Assembly: GCF_016599855.1 (NCBI RefSeq)
Contig: NZ_CP067041.1
Span: 3,348,001 to 3,412,000, forward strand
Direction of reading: 5' to 3'
Length of the DNA: 64,000 nt
From: Bradyrhizobium diazoefficiens
Lineage (GTDB): Bacteria; Pseudomonadota; Alphaproteobacteria; Rhizobiales; Xanthobacteraceae
A program made the position numbers and the translations under genes. Below the pieces are notes generated by a model. That model saw only the letters and a program-made list of their open reading frames with translations, had not been told where the DNA came from and ran no database searches. Of this stretch, positions 1 to 7,927 are shown piece by piece (position 1 is the first letter of the stretch; each line of letters starts with the position of its first letter).

Positions 1-384
1 GACATCGTGCTGACCTCGGCCGAGGATCTGCTCGCGCTTTATCCCGGCGAGAGCCCTGAGCAGTTGATGGCGCCCATTCCCACGCCCGAGCTGGTGTTCC
101 GGCTTGCCGAGCCCGTCAGCCTGCTGCGTTTTCCCGGCGGGACCCGCGAGGTTCGCGCCGAACCGATGACGAAGCCTGTCGTTGACACCACGGCCGCCGG
201 CGACAGCTTTGCCGCGGCCTATATCGCGGCCCGGCTCGGCGGTTCCGATCCGGTCGAGGCGGCCCGGGCCGGGCATCGGCTGGCTAGCCTCGTGATCTGC
301 TATCCCGGCGCCATCATTCCGGGCTATGCCATGCCGCCGAAGAAGCGGCACCGGCCGGCGACCTCTCGCCAGGCGACCAAGTGA
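1..384 (+). CDS. kdgK: PfkB-family sugar kinase, C-terminal part (probable 2-keto-3-deoxygluconate kinase)
   Basis: The gene enters the window already open, so the N-terminal part is missing. The visible 127 codons carry the C-terminal PfkB signature DTTAAGDSF, with the Asp that acts as catalytic base and the anion-hole GD. It ends 13 bases before KDPG aldolase. A PfkB kinase next to that aldolase is the usual arrangement for a kinase that makes KDPG from 2-keto-3-deoxygluconate, feeding the lower Entner-Doudoroff pathway. The kinase family is clear; the exact sugar is inferred from the neighbour. The Lys/Arg-rich tail after the domain is unremarkable. Confidence 0.85.
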   Translation, partial: DIVLTSAEDLLALYPGESPEQLMAPIPTPELVFRLAEPVSLLRFPGGTREVRAEPMTKPVVDTTAAGDSFAAAYIAARLGGSDPVEAARAGHRLASLVICYPGAIIPGYAMPPKKRHRPATSRQATK

Positions 385-397
385 AGAAGCGATAACC

Positions 398-1048
398 ATG
401 ACCACTGCCGCCCAACAGAACCACCTCGTCGCGCTGTTCAAGGCCGCGACCGTTATTCCTGTCCTCACCATCGAGCGTATCCAGGATGCCGTGCCGCTGG
501 CACGCGCGCTGGTGGCCGGCGGCGTCCGTACGCTGGAGGTGACCATGCGCACTCCTGTCGCGATCGAGGCCGCGAGGGCGATGATGTCGGAGGTCCCCGA
601 AGCGGTCGTCGGCATCGGCACCATCCTCAATCCGGCCGACTTCACCCGCGTCGAGAAGCTCGGTGTCGCGTTCGGCATCAGCCCGGGCCTGACCCCCGAT
701 CTCCTCAAGGTCGCGGCCGATAGTTCCCTGCCGTTCGCACCGGGCATTGCCACGGCCTCCGAGCTGATGCTGGCGTTGTCCTACGGCTTCGACGTCGCAA
801 AATTCTTCCCGGCTGAGCAGGCCGGCGGTATCAAGGGCCTGCGCGCGCTGGGCGGGCCGTTCCCGAATGTGCGATTCTGCCCCACCGGCGGCATCAGTGA
901 GGCCAATGCGGCGAGCTGGCTCGCTGAGCCCAATGTCGTCGCGGTCGGCGGTTCCTGGCTGTGCCCGACGGCGGAGATCAAGGCGGGGAACTGGGCCGGC
1001 ATAACTGCCATCTGCCAGCGCACTCTCAAGGCCCTTAAACCTGCGTGA
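398..1048 (+). CDS. eda: KDPG aldolase (2-dehydro-3-deoxy-phosphogluconate aldolase)
   Basis: 216 aa, the usual length for this class I aldolase. It cleaves KDPG to pyruvate and glyceraldehyde 3-phosphate in the cytoplasm. Visible motifs: LEVTMRT near residues 46-52 with the general acid/base Glu47, GIGTILN at 72-78, ISPGLTP at 94-100, and FDVAKFFPA with Lys135 as the Schiff-base residue, followed by the phosphate-binding PTGGIS. I placed the start at the ATG at 398; a longer open frame runs back into the kinase gene but codes Arg-rich shadow sequence. The 13-base gap to the kinase suggests one transcript. Confidence 0.95.
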   Translation: MTTAAQQNHLVALFKAATVIPVLTIERIQDAVPLARALVAGGVRTLEVTMRTPVAIEAARAMMSEVPEAVVGIGTILNPADFTRVEKLGVAFGISPGLTPDLLKVAADSSLPFAPGIATASELMLALSYGFDVAKFFPAEQAGGIKGLRALGGPFPNVRFCPTGGISEANAASWLAEPNVVAVGGSWLCPTAEIKAGNWAGITAICQRTLKALKPA

Positions 1049-1107
1049 AGTCTTGCCATCCCTCGGCTAAGACTTAGGTCAGCAAGAGACTGCGAGGGAG
1101 AGAAAGC

Positions 1108-2277
1108 ATGACTGCCAGCACCGTCGGATGGGCGCACACGCCCTTCGGGAAGTTCGACACCGAAACCGTCGAAAGCCTTGTCACCCGTGTGGCCAATGAT
1201 GCACTGGCGGATGCTGGCATTTCGGCGTCCGACGTCGACGAGATCGTGCTCGGCCATTTCAACGCCGGCTTCTCGGCGCAGGATTTTACCGCCTCGCTGG
1301 TGCTCCAGGCCGATCCGAAGCTGCGCTTCAAGCCGGCCACCCGTGTCGAGAACGCCTGTGCCACCGGCTCTGCGGCCGTCCACCAGGGCCTGCGCGCGAT
1401 CGCCGCAGGAGCGGCCAAGATCGTTTTGGTCGTCGGCGTCGAGCAGATGACCCGCACGCCGGGTCCGGAGATTGGCAAGAACCTGCTCAAGGCGTCCTAT
1501 TTGCCTGAGGATGGCGACACCATCGGCGGCTTTGCCGGCGTGTTCGGTAAGATCGCCAGCTCCTATTTCCAGAAATACGGCGACCAGTCCGACGCGCTGG
1601 CGCTGATTGCGGCCAAGAACCACAAGAACGGCGTTGCCAATCCCTTTGCGCAGATGCGCAAGGATTTTGGCTTCGACTTCTGCCGCGCCGAGAGCGAGAA
1701 GAACCCTTACGTCGCAGGTCCCCTGAAGCGCACCGACTGCTCGCTGGTGTCCGACGGCGCGGCTGCGCTGGTGCTGGCTGACGCCGAGACCGCCAAGGGC
1801 ATGGGCAAGTCGATCGGCTTCCGCGCCACTGCGCATGCCCAGGACTTCCTGCCGATGTCCAAGCGCGACATCCTCCAGTTCGAGGGCTGCACGGTCGCCT
1901 GGCAGCGCGCGCTGGAGCAGGCCGGTGTGACGCTGTCAGATCTTTCCTTCGTCGAGACCCATGACTGTTTCACCGTCGCCGAGCTGATCGAATACGAAGC
2001 GATGGGCCTGACGCCGAAGGGGCAGGGCGCCCGCGCGATTCTGGAAGGCTGGACGCAGAAGGACGGCAAGCTGCCGGTCAATCCGTCCGGCGGTCTGAAG
2101 GCCAAGGGCCATCCGATCGGTGCCACCGGCGTCTCCATGCATGTGATGACCGCGATGCAGCTCGCAGGGCAAGCGCCCGAGGGCATGCAGCTCAAGAACG
2201 CCAAGCTCGGCGGCATCTTCAACATGGGCGGCGCGGCTGTTGCGAATTACGTCTCCGTGCTTGAGCCGCTGAAGTAG
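1108..2277 (+). CDS. Acetyl-CoA acetyltransferase (thiolase family, SCP-x-like)
   Basis: 389 aa. The nucleophilic Cys84 sits in ENACATGS, the His335 motif is GHPIGATG, and HDCFTVAE is the SCP-x-type middle motif. It should catalyse thiolytic cleavage or condensation of acyl-CoA in the cytoplasm. The start ATG is preceded by GAGGGAG at good spacing. It lies downstream of eda but separated by about 60 bases, so it may have its own promoter. Unlike the thiolase-like gene at 2772-3908, its catalytic residues are intact. The acyl chain preference cannot be read from the sequence. Confidence 0.9.
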   Translation: MTASTVGWAHTPFGKFDTETVESLVTRVANDALADAGISASDVDEIVLGHFNAGFSAQDFTASLVLQADPKLRFKPATRVENACATGSAAVHQGLRAIAAGAAKIVLVVGVEQMTRTPGPEIGKNLLKASYLPEDGDTIGGFAGVFGKIASSYFQKYGDQSDALALIAAKNHKNGVANPFAQMRKDFGFDFCRAESEKNPYVAGPLKRTDCSLVSDGAAALVLADAETAKGMGKSIGFRATAHAQDFLPMSKRDILQFEGCTVAWQRALEQAGVTLSDLSFVETHDCFTVAELIEYEAMGLTPKGQGARAILEGWTQKDGKLPVNPSGGLKAKGHPIGATGVSMHVMTAMQLAGQAPEGMQLKNAKLGGIFNMGGAAVANYVSVLEPLK

Positions 2278-2282
2278 GTCTC

Positions 2283-2366
2283 GTAGGGTGGGCAAAGACG
2301 CGCAAGCGCCGTGCCCACCTTTTTCCTGCGCTAGATCATGGTGGGCACGCTCCGCTTTGCCCACCC
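2283..2366. repeat. Intergenic palindromic repeat, family D (copy 1)
   Basis: Inverted repeat whose outer arms are GTGGGCAAAG and CTTTGCCCAC, with inner GTGCCCACC / GTGGGCAC arms. The same outer and inner arms recur at 23678-23794. It lies just after a stop codon, so it could act as an mRNA 3' stabiliser or weak terminator. Confidence 0.75.
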
Positions 2367-2394
2367 CATGGCTCCTGATTGCTAGGACAACATC

Positions 2395-2598
2395 ATGAGC
2401 AACGACTACGACTATCTCTCGACCGACCAACTCAACGATCGCATCGCGATCCTCGAGGACAATATCCGCCAGCTGATCGAGCAGGCTGCGGCCGCCTCCG
2501 GCGAGCAGAACGAGTCGCGGATTGCCGACCGCATCAACCAGCAGAACGACGAACTCGACCGTCTCCTCAAGGTTCGCGAATCCCGCCAGAAGAAATAG
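2395..2598 (+). CDS. Small coiled-coil hypothetical protein
   Basis: 67 aa, ATG start, hydrophilic and almost wholly helical in character. Leu/Ile residues recur every three to four positions between residues 8 and 60 (LSTDQLNDRIAILEDNIRQL and onwards), so a short coiled coil is likely. Many Gln, Asn and Asp and no Cys. There is no signal peptide or membrane segment. I do not recognise a named family. It stands alone between two intergenic repeats. Coding is supported by regular alphaproteobacterial codon use and a lack of better frames, but function is unknown. Confidence 0.7.
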   Translation: MSNDYDYLSTDQLNDRIAILEDNIRQLIEQAAAASGEQNESRIADRINQQNDELDRLLKVRESRQKK

Positions 2599-2648
2599 TG
2601 GCGGCCTCGCCGCGCATGCGGCCATACGCCGGCCGCAACTCTCACATC

Positions 2649-2758
2649 CGTCATTCCGGGGCGCGCCCAGTTGGGCGCGAGCCCGGAATCCATTTATCCT
2701 CCGAACGTGCTGCATGAGGGATTCCGGGCTCGCGGTTTCGTCGCCCTCCGGAATGACG
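2649..2758. repeat. Intergenic palindromic repeat, family A (copy 1)
   Basis: About 110 bases able to form a long hairpin. The outer arms are CGTCATTCCGG and CCGGAATGACG and the inner arms are GAGCCCGGAATC and GATTCCGGGCTC. Related copies lie at 4273, 31183, 44696 and 51062. Confidence 0.85.
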
Positions 2759-2771
2759 AGGAGGAGACATC

Positions 2772-3908
2772 ATGAGCTTCATCACCGGCGTCGGGCTCAC
2801 TTTCTTCGGCAAGCACGAAGGCTCGTCCTCGCTCGACCTGATGAGCAAGGCGGCGCAAGCCGCGCTCGACGATACCGGGCTCAAGCGGACCGAGATCGAC
2901 GGCATCCTTTGCGGCTACTCCACCGTCTCGCCGCACATCATGCTGGCGACCGTCTTCGCCGAGCACTTTGGCATTCGCCCGTCCTATGCCCATTCCGTCC
3001 AGGTCGGCGGCGCCACGGGCCTCGCGATGACCATGCTCGCCCACCACCTTGTCGAGGCGGGCGTCGCGCGCAACGTGCTCGTCGTCGCCGGCGAGAACCG
3101 CCTGACCGGACAAAGCCGCGACGCCTCGATCCAGGCGCTCGCGCAAGTCGGCCATCCCACCTATGAAGTACCGCTGGGACCGACCATTCCCGCCTATTAC
3201 GGCCTCGTTGCCAACAGGTATATGCACGAATACGGCGTGACCGAAGAGGACCTCGCCGAATTCGCCGTGCTGATGCGCGCGCATGCCTGCACGCATCCCG
3301 GCGCGCAATTTCGCGACGCCATTTCGGTCGCCGACGTGGTGGCTTCGAAACCGGTGGCGATGCCGTTAAAACTGCTCGACTGTTGCCCGGTATCGGACGG
3401 AGGCGCCGCCTTCGTCATCAGCCGCGAGCGGACCGGCGAGCCAGGGGTGCGCATCCGCGGCTGCGCCCAGGCGCATACCCATCAGCATGTCACCGCAGCA
3501 CCAAGCTTAAGCGAGCTCGGTGCCGAGATCTCCATCGCGCGCGCCAAGGAGGCCACGGGGCTTGCGATCTCCGACGTGCGCTACGCCGCGATCTACGACA
3601 GCTTTACCATAACGCTCGCGATGCTGCTGGAAGACCTCGGCCTCGCCGGTCGCGGCGAGGCCGCTGCCCGCGTGCGATCAGGCCATTTCAGCCGCGATGG
3701 CGCGGTGCCGCTGAATACCCATGGCGGCCTGCTCAGCTACGGCCATTGCGGCGTCGGCGGTGCCATGGCGCATCTGGTCGAGGCGCATTTGCAGATGACG
3801 GGGCGAGCCGCGAATCGCCAGGTTCGCGACGCCTCGATCGCGCTGTTGCACGGCGATGGCGGCGTGCTGTCGTCCCATGTCAGCATGTTTCTGGAGCGGG
3901 TGCGATGA
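2772..3908 (+). CDS. Thiolase-like protein lacking the nucleophilic Cys (possible Ltp2-like retro-aldolase)
   Basis: 378 aa with a thiolase fold. The segment aligned to the active-site loop reads SVQVGGATGLA, so Gly80 stands where the gene at 1108 has Cys84. The C-terminal Cys region is also altered (LLHGDGG). The His motif survives as SYGHCGVGG (Tyr323, His325), and YDSF is present. Such Cys-less thiolase-like proteins, paired with DUF35 partners, include Ltp2-type retro-aldolases of steroid side-chain degradation. The next gene overlaps by four bases and encodes a DUF35 protein, which fits a two-subunit enzyme. The strong GGAGGAG ribosome site fixes the ATG start. True thiolase activity is unlikely; the substrate is unknown. 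Confidence 0.8.
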   Translation: MSFITGVGLTFFGKHEGSSSLDLMSKAAQAALDDTGLKRTEIDGILCGYSTVSPHIMLATVFAEHFGIRPSYAHSVQVGGATGLAMTMLAHHLVEAGVARNVLVVAGENRLTGQSRDASIQALAQVGHPTYEVPLGPTIPAYYGLVANRYMHEYGVTEEDLAEFAVLMRAHACTHPGAQFRDAISVADVVASKPVAMPLKLLDCCPVSDGGAAFVISRERTGEPGVRIRGCAQAHTHQHVTAAPSLSELGAEISIARAKEATGLAISDVRYAAIYDSFTITLAMLLEDLGLAGRGEAAARVRSGHFSRDGAVPLNTHGGLLSYGHCGVGGAMAHLVEAHLQMTGRAANRQVRDASIALLHGDGGVLSSHVSMFLERVR

Positions 3909-4264
3909 GCGAGCGTCGAGCCGACTGGACCAACGGCGAACAGGCCATCACCTACCAGACCTGCACCTCATGCGGCCATGTGCAGTATTTTCATCGCGCC
4001 TTCTGCGCAGCTTGCGGAACGAGCGATCCGCGCGAGGCGCGCGCCAGTGGCAAGGGCATGGTCTACGCGACCTCGCTGGTCTGCCGCGCCGCCACGCCGG
4101 AGACGCGGGCGCACGTGCCCTACAATATCCTGCTGGTCGATTGCGCTGAAGGGTTTCGCATGATGGCCCATGGCGAGAACGATCTCGCCATCGGTGATGC
4201 GGTCATTGCGAGTTTCAAACCGTTTGCCGGGAGATTGGTGCCGTTTTTCACGAGAGAATCGTAG
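3905..4264 (+). CDS. DUF35 zinc-ribbon / OB-fold protein, partner of the thiolase-like protein
   Basis: 119 aa. The N-terminal rubredoxin-like zinc ribbon has Cys20-x2-Cys23 and Cys34-x2-Cys37. The rest (from about residue 45) is the OB-fold part with the typical GKGMVYATSLV strand and a final FKPF strand. The ATG overlaps the stop of the upstream gene as ATGA, so the two are translationally coupled. DUF35 proteins commonly form complexes with thiolase-like subunits and help acyl-CoA binding. A longer open frame starting far upstream inside the thiolase-like gene is a shadow. Confidence 0.88.
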   Translation: MSERRADWTNGEQAITYQTCTSCGHVQYFHRAFCAACGTSDPREARASGKGMVYATSLVCRAATPETRAHVPYNILLVDCAEGFRMMAHGENDLAIGDAVIASFKPFAGRLVPFFTRES

Positions 4265-4272
4265 AGGGAATT

Positions 4273-4356
4273 CGTCATTCGGGGGCGGTCCAAGGACCGA
4301 ACCTGGAACGGGATTCTGGGTCTGGCGCTGTGCGAGGCGCCACCCCGGAAATGACG
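4273..4356. repeat. Intergenic palindromic repeat, family A (copy 2, diverged)
   Basis: Shorter, more diverged copy: CGTCATTCGGGGG at the left, CCCCGGAAATGACG at the right. It lies directly after the DUF35 gene and may terminate or stabilise that transcript. Confidence 0.65.
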
Positions 4357-4376
4357 AAAACTCTGAAACGCTTAGC

Positions 4377-4478
4377 TCAACGCCCGTAGAACAGGATACT
4401 GGCGATGACGAGCATCGCCGTCACCGCCAACATATGCACAAGCGCTCCCGAGGCCGCCCCCTTGGTGGCTTCCTTCAT
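4377..4478 (-). CDS. Predicted 33-residue single-pass membrane peptide
   Basis: Reading leftwards from the ATG at 4478, the peptide starts MKEATKGAASGALV and continues into a hydrophobic stretch of about 18 residues (HMLAVTAMLVIASILFY) before ending GR. A GGGAG ribosome site lies eight bases before the ATG. This N-terminal charged, single-helix design is typical of small membrane peptides. It is antisense to nothing and sits between a repeat and the AhpD-like gene. No function can be assigned. The call rests on the ribosome site and the clean hydrophobic helix. Confidence 0.5.
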   Translation of the reverse strand: MKEATKGAASGALVHMLAVTAMLVIASILFYGR

Positions 4479-4747
4479 GCCATTTTCTCCCTAGACTTGG
4501 GCATGACTCATCGTTGCGTTTTTGAAGCGCAAAGATGGCCAATTGTTTTTACTCGGAACACCCCACTTCGAGCATTCACCGCAATGTGTCCCCACGCGGC
4601 GAATATCGACTGTCCCAAGGTCGATCAGCAATGCGGCGGCATTTTGACTCGATGTTGTTGCTCCCGCGTCCGCTCGCAACTAGAGTTTCGCGGAACTCTC
4701 GCCGACAACGACAATAAGCATCAAAGGCTCAAGGAAAAATCAGAGAT
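4479..4747. other. Intergenic stretch with no supported gene
   Basis: 269 bases, less GC-rich than the flanks. It must hold promoters for the small peptide (leftward) and the AhpD-like gene (rightward). I see no convincing open frame or strong inverted repeat. Confidence 0.5.
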
Positions 4748-5275
4748 ATGGCCCGCATCGGTTACAGCGACCCGTCCAAGGCATCCGACTGCACCCGCGA
4801 AATCCTCGACAAGAACCGCAACGCCAACATCTTCCGCATGATGGCGCATTCGCCGAGCTATTTTGAGCAGTATTGCCGCCTCGGCGGCGCCATCCGCCAC
4901 AAGGGTGAGCTCGATCCTGTTGTGCGGGAGCTTGCGATCACGCGCACCGGCATTTTGTGCGAGGCGCCGTACGAGATCATCGCGCACAAGCGCATCGGCA
5001 AGAATGTCGGCGTCACCGACGCGCAGAACGAGGCGCTGGAGAACTGGCAGGCTGCGACCTGTTTCGACGAGACGCAGCGCGCCGCGCTCGCCTTCACCGA
5101 CGAGATCGTCAAGCTGAAGAAGCCGACGGATGCGACTTTCAAGGCGATCGCCGCGAAGCTGACGCCGGCCGCCCTGGTCGAGCTGCAGCTCTCGGTCGGC
5201 TTCTACATCATGACTTCAAAGTTCCTAGAGACGTTCGAGATTGATCTCCAGCCCGTCACTGAAGTGGTGGGCTGA
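4748..5275 (+). CDS. Carboxymuconolactone decarboxylase / AhpD-like protein
   Basis: 175 aa all-helical CMD-family protein. The family core is visible as VVRELAITRTGILC at residues 58-71, followed by EAPYEIIAH with Cys71 and His80. AhpD-type peroxidases have a Cys-x2-Cys at this point; here the second Cys is missing (Cys-Glu-Ala-Pro), so a thiol-disulfide role like that of AhpD is doubtful. The His of the proton relay is kept. The ATG follows AAGGA about a dozen bases upstream. Substrate unknown. Confidence 0.8.
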   Translation: MARIGYSDPSKASDCTREILDKNRNANIFRMMAHSPSYFEQYCRLGGAIRHKGELDPVVRELAITRTGILCEAPYEIIAHKRIGKNVGVTDAQNEALENWQAATCFDETQRAALAFTDEIVKLKKPTDATFKAIAAKLTPAALVELQLSVGFYIMTSKFLETFEIDLQPVTEVVG

Positions 5276-5301
5276 TCCGAAGCTTGCTGCGAGGCATGAT
5301 C

Positions 5302-5604
5302 ATGACGATCGATGAATATGCGGCCTGGGCCGCCACCATTGCGAAAGTCGATGGACATCCTTCAAACGAGCGTCTCGCCTATCTCGGGCTCGGCCTCGCC
5401 GGCGAATCCGGCGAGGTCGCCGACCACATCAAGAAGCTGTTGCGCGATGACTGGCTCGACAAGGCGGGTCTCGTCGACGAGCTCGGCGATGTCATCTACT
5501 ACTGGGCGTGCCTGTGCGCCGCGACCGGCCAGCAGCCGTCCGAATTGCTGAAAGCAAGCGCGGCCAAGATCAAGCGGCGGCTCGGCGAAGCGGCCAGCCG
5601 CTAA
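5302..5604 (+). CDS. MazG-like nucleotide pyrophosphohydrolase
   Basis: 100 aa, a single MazG-like helical domain. Metal-binding Glu35-Ser-Gly-Glu38 and Glu60-Leu-Gly-Asp63 (GESGEVADHIKK ... DELGDVIYY) match the ExxE and ExxD motifs that hold Mg2+. It is expected to hydrolyse an (d)NTP to the monophosphate and pyrophosphate. A GAGG ribosome site seven bases before the ATG at 5302 favours it over the ATG at 5296 or the TTG at 5284. It converges on the glutaminase gene with only seven bases between stops. Confidence 0.8.
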   Translation: MTIDEYAAWAATIAKVDGHPSNERLAYLGLGLAGESGEVADHIKKLLRDDWLDKAGLVDELGDVIYYWACLCAATGQQPSELLKASAAKIKRRLGEAASR

Positions 5605-5611
5605 GCCCGCC

Positions 5612-7456
5612 TCACGTCGACGTCAGGATGTCCACCTTGGTGTTGGCCACGATCAGGCGATCGGCCAGCAGCTCCGCCAAATTGCGCATGATGCGCTCGC
5701 TGGCCCGCGGGTGCTGTTTGCGAAAGCGCTCGAGCTCCTTCAGGGGGACTTCGAATGCGGTTGCCGCCATGTCCGCAAACACGTCGGCGGAACGTGTGGT
5801 CTCGATCAGCGCCATCTCGCCAAAGGCCATGCCGGCGGTCAGGGTCGCCAGCCGCACGCCATCGGGCAGGGTGACATGCACGGCGCCGCTGCGCAGGAAG
5901 AACAGGGCGTCCGCACGATCGCCTGTGGTGAGGATCTTCGCGCCGGACTGATAGGTCCTGATCGTGCAGATCGAGGCTAGGTCCGTCAGCTCTTCGGCGC
6001 CGAGGCCGTCGAGCAGCGGCTGTTCGGACAGCTCCGTGGTCTCGTGAAAATCGATCGAGCCGCCATAGCGGTAGACGATCTGGTCTTCGGCCCACTCGAT
6101 CGCGGTGTCGAGTAGATAGAAGTCGCGGACGTTCTTCAGCTCCGCCGTCCATTCCCTTAAACTGTCCCACTCCTTCGAGGCGCGCCTGACACCGGAGATC
6201 ACGACGGTGACGTTCAGCGCTGCCAGCTCCTCGAACGCCTCGGCGACGAGCCGCGCGCCCGCGCGGGTGGTGGAGGTGACGCGGTGCAGATCGAAGATCA
6301 CGATCTGTGGTCGCGGCCGGCCCGCGAGCCGGCGCGAGACGTAGTCGACCGCCGACAGCGAGAGCGTGCCGACCAGCTCGATGATCCGCACTTCCTGCTC
6401 ATGCGCTGCGAGGATCTCGCGCTCCTGCTGCCGACGGACCCGGCGTGACGGGCTTTTGCCGATGTCGTAGTCGGCGATCACGGCATTACGGGCGTCGTCG
6501 CTGCGGTTGAGCATGTGCAGATCGTAGTGCGAGGACAGCGCCTCGCAGACCTTGATGCCGCGCACGCTGTTGCCGTGCTTGTCGAGCTTTGGCGAATAGC
6601 TGCCGAGCCCGAGCCGGGCGGGGAGCGCCGCCAGAATGCCGCCGCCGACGCCGCTCTTGGCGGGAATGCCGATCCTGTAGATCCATTCGCCGGCATAATC
6701 GTACATGCCCGAGGACGTCATCACCGACAGCGTGCGCGAGATCGCGTAAGGTGTCAGGACCTGCTCGCCGGTGACCGGATTGACGCCGCGATTGGCGAGC
6801 GTTGCCGCCATCACCGCGATGTCGCGCGCGGTGACCAGCACCGCGCATTGCCGGAAATAGACGTCGAGCACGCCGGCGACGTTGTCAGAGATCACCGCAT
6901 TGGTCTTGAGGAGATAGCCGATGGCACGGTTGCGATCGCCGGTCTGGCTTTCCGAATTGTAGACGGCCTCGTCCACCGCGAGGTCGCGTCCGGCAAAGCG
7001 GCCGAGTGCGAGGCGGATCTGCTCGAAGGCGTCAGCGCCCTTGCTGTCGTAGATCAGGCCGGTGCAGGCGATCGCACCCGCATTCACCATCGGATTGAAG
7101 GGATGGTTGTCGGAATTGAGCCGGATCGAGTTGAAGGGATCGCCTGACGGTTCGACGCCGATCGCGCTCTCGACCTTACCCGCGCCGAGCAGATCCAGCG
7201 CCAGCGCGAACACGAACGGCTTTGACATCGACTGGATCGTGAACGGCACTCGGCTGTCGCCGACCTCATAGACATGGCCGTCGAGCGTCGCGAGGCTGAT
7301 GCCGAAACTGGCAGGATCAGCCTTGCTCAGCTCTGGAATGTAGTCGGCGACCGCCCCGGAGGTCTCCGCAGAGAATTGATTGAGGCAAGTATCGAGAAAC
7401 CGCAGCAGCGGCGGTTTCGAGCGGGTCCATGCGGAGGCGGGCGGTTGCGCTATCAT
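5612..7456 (-). CDS. glsA: Glutaminase with C-terminal STAS and cyclic-nucleotide-binding domains
   Basis: 614 aa in three parts. Residues about 15-320 are a serine-dependent glutaminase (L-glutamine to glutamate plus ammonia) with the SxxK catalytic pair Ser76-Met-Ser-Lys79. About 345-460 is a STAS domain (VRIIELVGTLS ... IVIFDLHRV). About 477-614 is a cyclic-nucleotide-binding domain whose phosphate cassette FGEMAL ... TRSADV is well kept, so ligand binding is plausible. Ordinary bacterial glutaminases stop near residue 310. An AAGGGAGG ribosome site sets the ATG at 7456 rather than the TTG at 7477. Cytoplasmic; regulation of catalysis by nucleotide and STAS partners is inferred. Confidence 0.92.
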   Translation of the reverse strand: MIAQPPASAWTRSKPPLLRFLDTCLNQFSAETSGAVADYIPELSKADPASFGISLATLDGHVYEVGDSRVPFTIQSMSKPFVFALALDLLGAGKVESAIGVEPSGDPFNSIRLNSDNHPFNPMVNAGAIACTGLIYDSKGADAFEQIRLALGRFAGRDLAVDEAVYNSESQTGDRNRAIGYLLKTNAVISDNVAGVLDVYFRQCAVLVTARDIAVMAATLANRGVNPVTGEQVLTPYAISRTLSVMTSSGMYDYAGEWIYRIGIPAKSGVGGGILAALPARLGLGSYSPKLDKHGNSVRGIKVCEALSSHYDLHMLNRSDDARNAVIADYDIGKSPSRRVRRQQEREILAAHEQEVRIIELVGTLSLSAVDYVSRRLAGRPRPQIVIFDLHRVTSTTRAGARLVAEAFEELAALNVTVVISGVRRASKEWDSLREWTAELKNVRDFYLLDTAIEWAEDQIVYRYGGSIDFHETTELSEQPLLDGLGAEELTDLASICTIRTYQSGAKILTTGDRADALFFLRSGAVHVTLPDGVRLATLTAGMAFGEMALIETTRSADVFADMAATAFEVPLKELERFRKQHPRASERIMRNLAELLADRLIVANTKVDILTST

Positions 7457-7635
7457 CGCCTCCCTTGTGCAACGCAATCAGGGCACGCGCAACCCGTCGG
7501 CCTCCTGATAGCTCGAGCCGCCATGGTTCGAGACGCGCCGCGAGCGGCGCTCCTCACCATGAGGATCTACGATCTACACAGCAGAAGGAGTGGCCACAAA
7601 AAGATTGCGCAACCACGCCGGCGACACGTGTGTGC

Positions 7636-7857
7636 TCAACTAGCAACGATTGCGATCGCCTGGCCTTCGGCAACGAGATCGTCGATCTTCACGAGCAGCG
7701 ACTTAAGCGTGCCGCTCGCGGGCGAGGGCACCGGTATCTCCATCTTCATGGCTTCGACCAGCACAATTTCGTCGCCATCGACAACGGTTCCTCCAACTTG
7801 CACGGGAGTTGCGCAGATGCGGCCGGCGACCTCGGTCACGATCTTAATTTCTGGCAT
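7636..7857 (-). CDS. Biotin carboxyl carrier protein (acetyl/propionyl-CoA carboxylase type)
   Basis: 73 aa, a stand-alone biotinyl domain. Lys38 in EAMKMEIPV is the biotinylation site. The length is that of a free carrier domain rather than of AccB, which has a long N-terminal extension. It is divergent from the IclR gene, beyond which lies a carboxyltransferase; the carrier, regulator and transferase probably form one function. No biotin carboxylase is in the window. I chose the ATG at 7857 because the domain begins there; a 9-residue extension is possible. Confidence 0.9.
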   Translation of the reverse strand: MPEIKIVTEVAGRICATPVQVGGTVVDGDEIVLVEAMKMEIPVPSPASGTLKSLLVKIDDLVAEGQAIAIVAS

Positions 7858-7910
7858 GCCATCGCCTTTTTGTTGTGGTCGCAAAATGCCTGAGGTAGCG
7901 TCATCTGCAA

Positions 7911-7927
7911 GCGGAATTTAATTCCGC
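7911..7927. promoter_or_regulatory. Perfect palindrome, probable IclR-family operator
   Basis: GCGGAATTTAATTCCGC: two perfect 8-base arms around one central T. It lies between the divergent carrier gene (start 7857) and the IclR gene (start 7952). It resembles the IclR-family box pattern GGAAAT-n-ATTTCC. Likely controls both genes. Confidence 0.7.
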
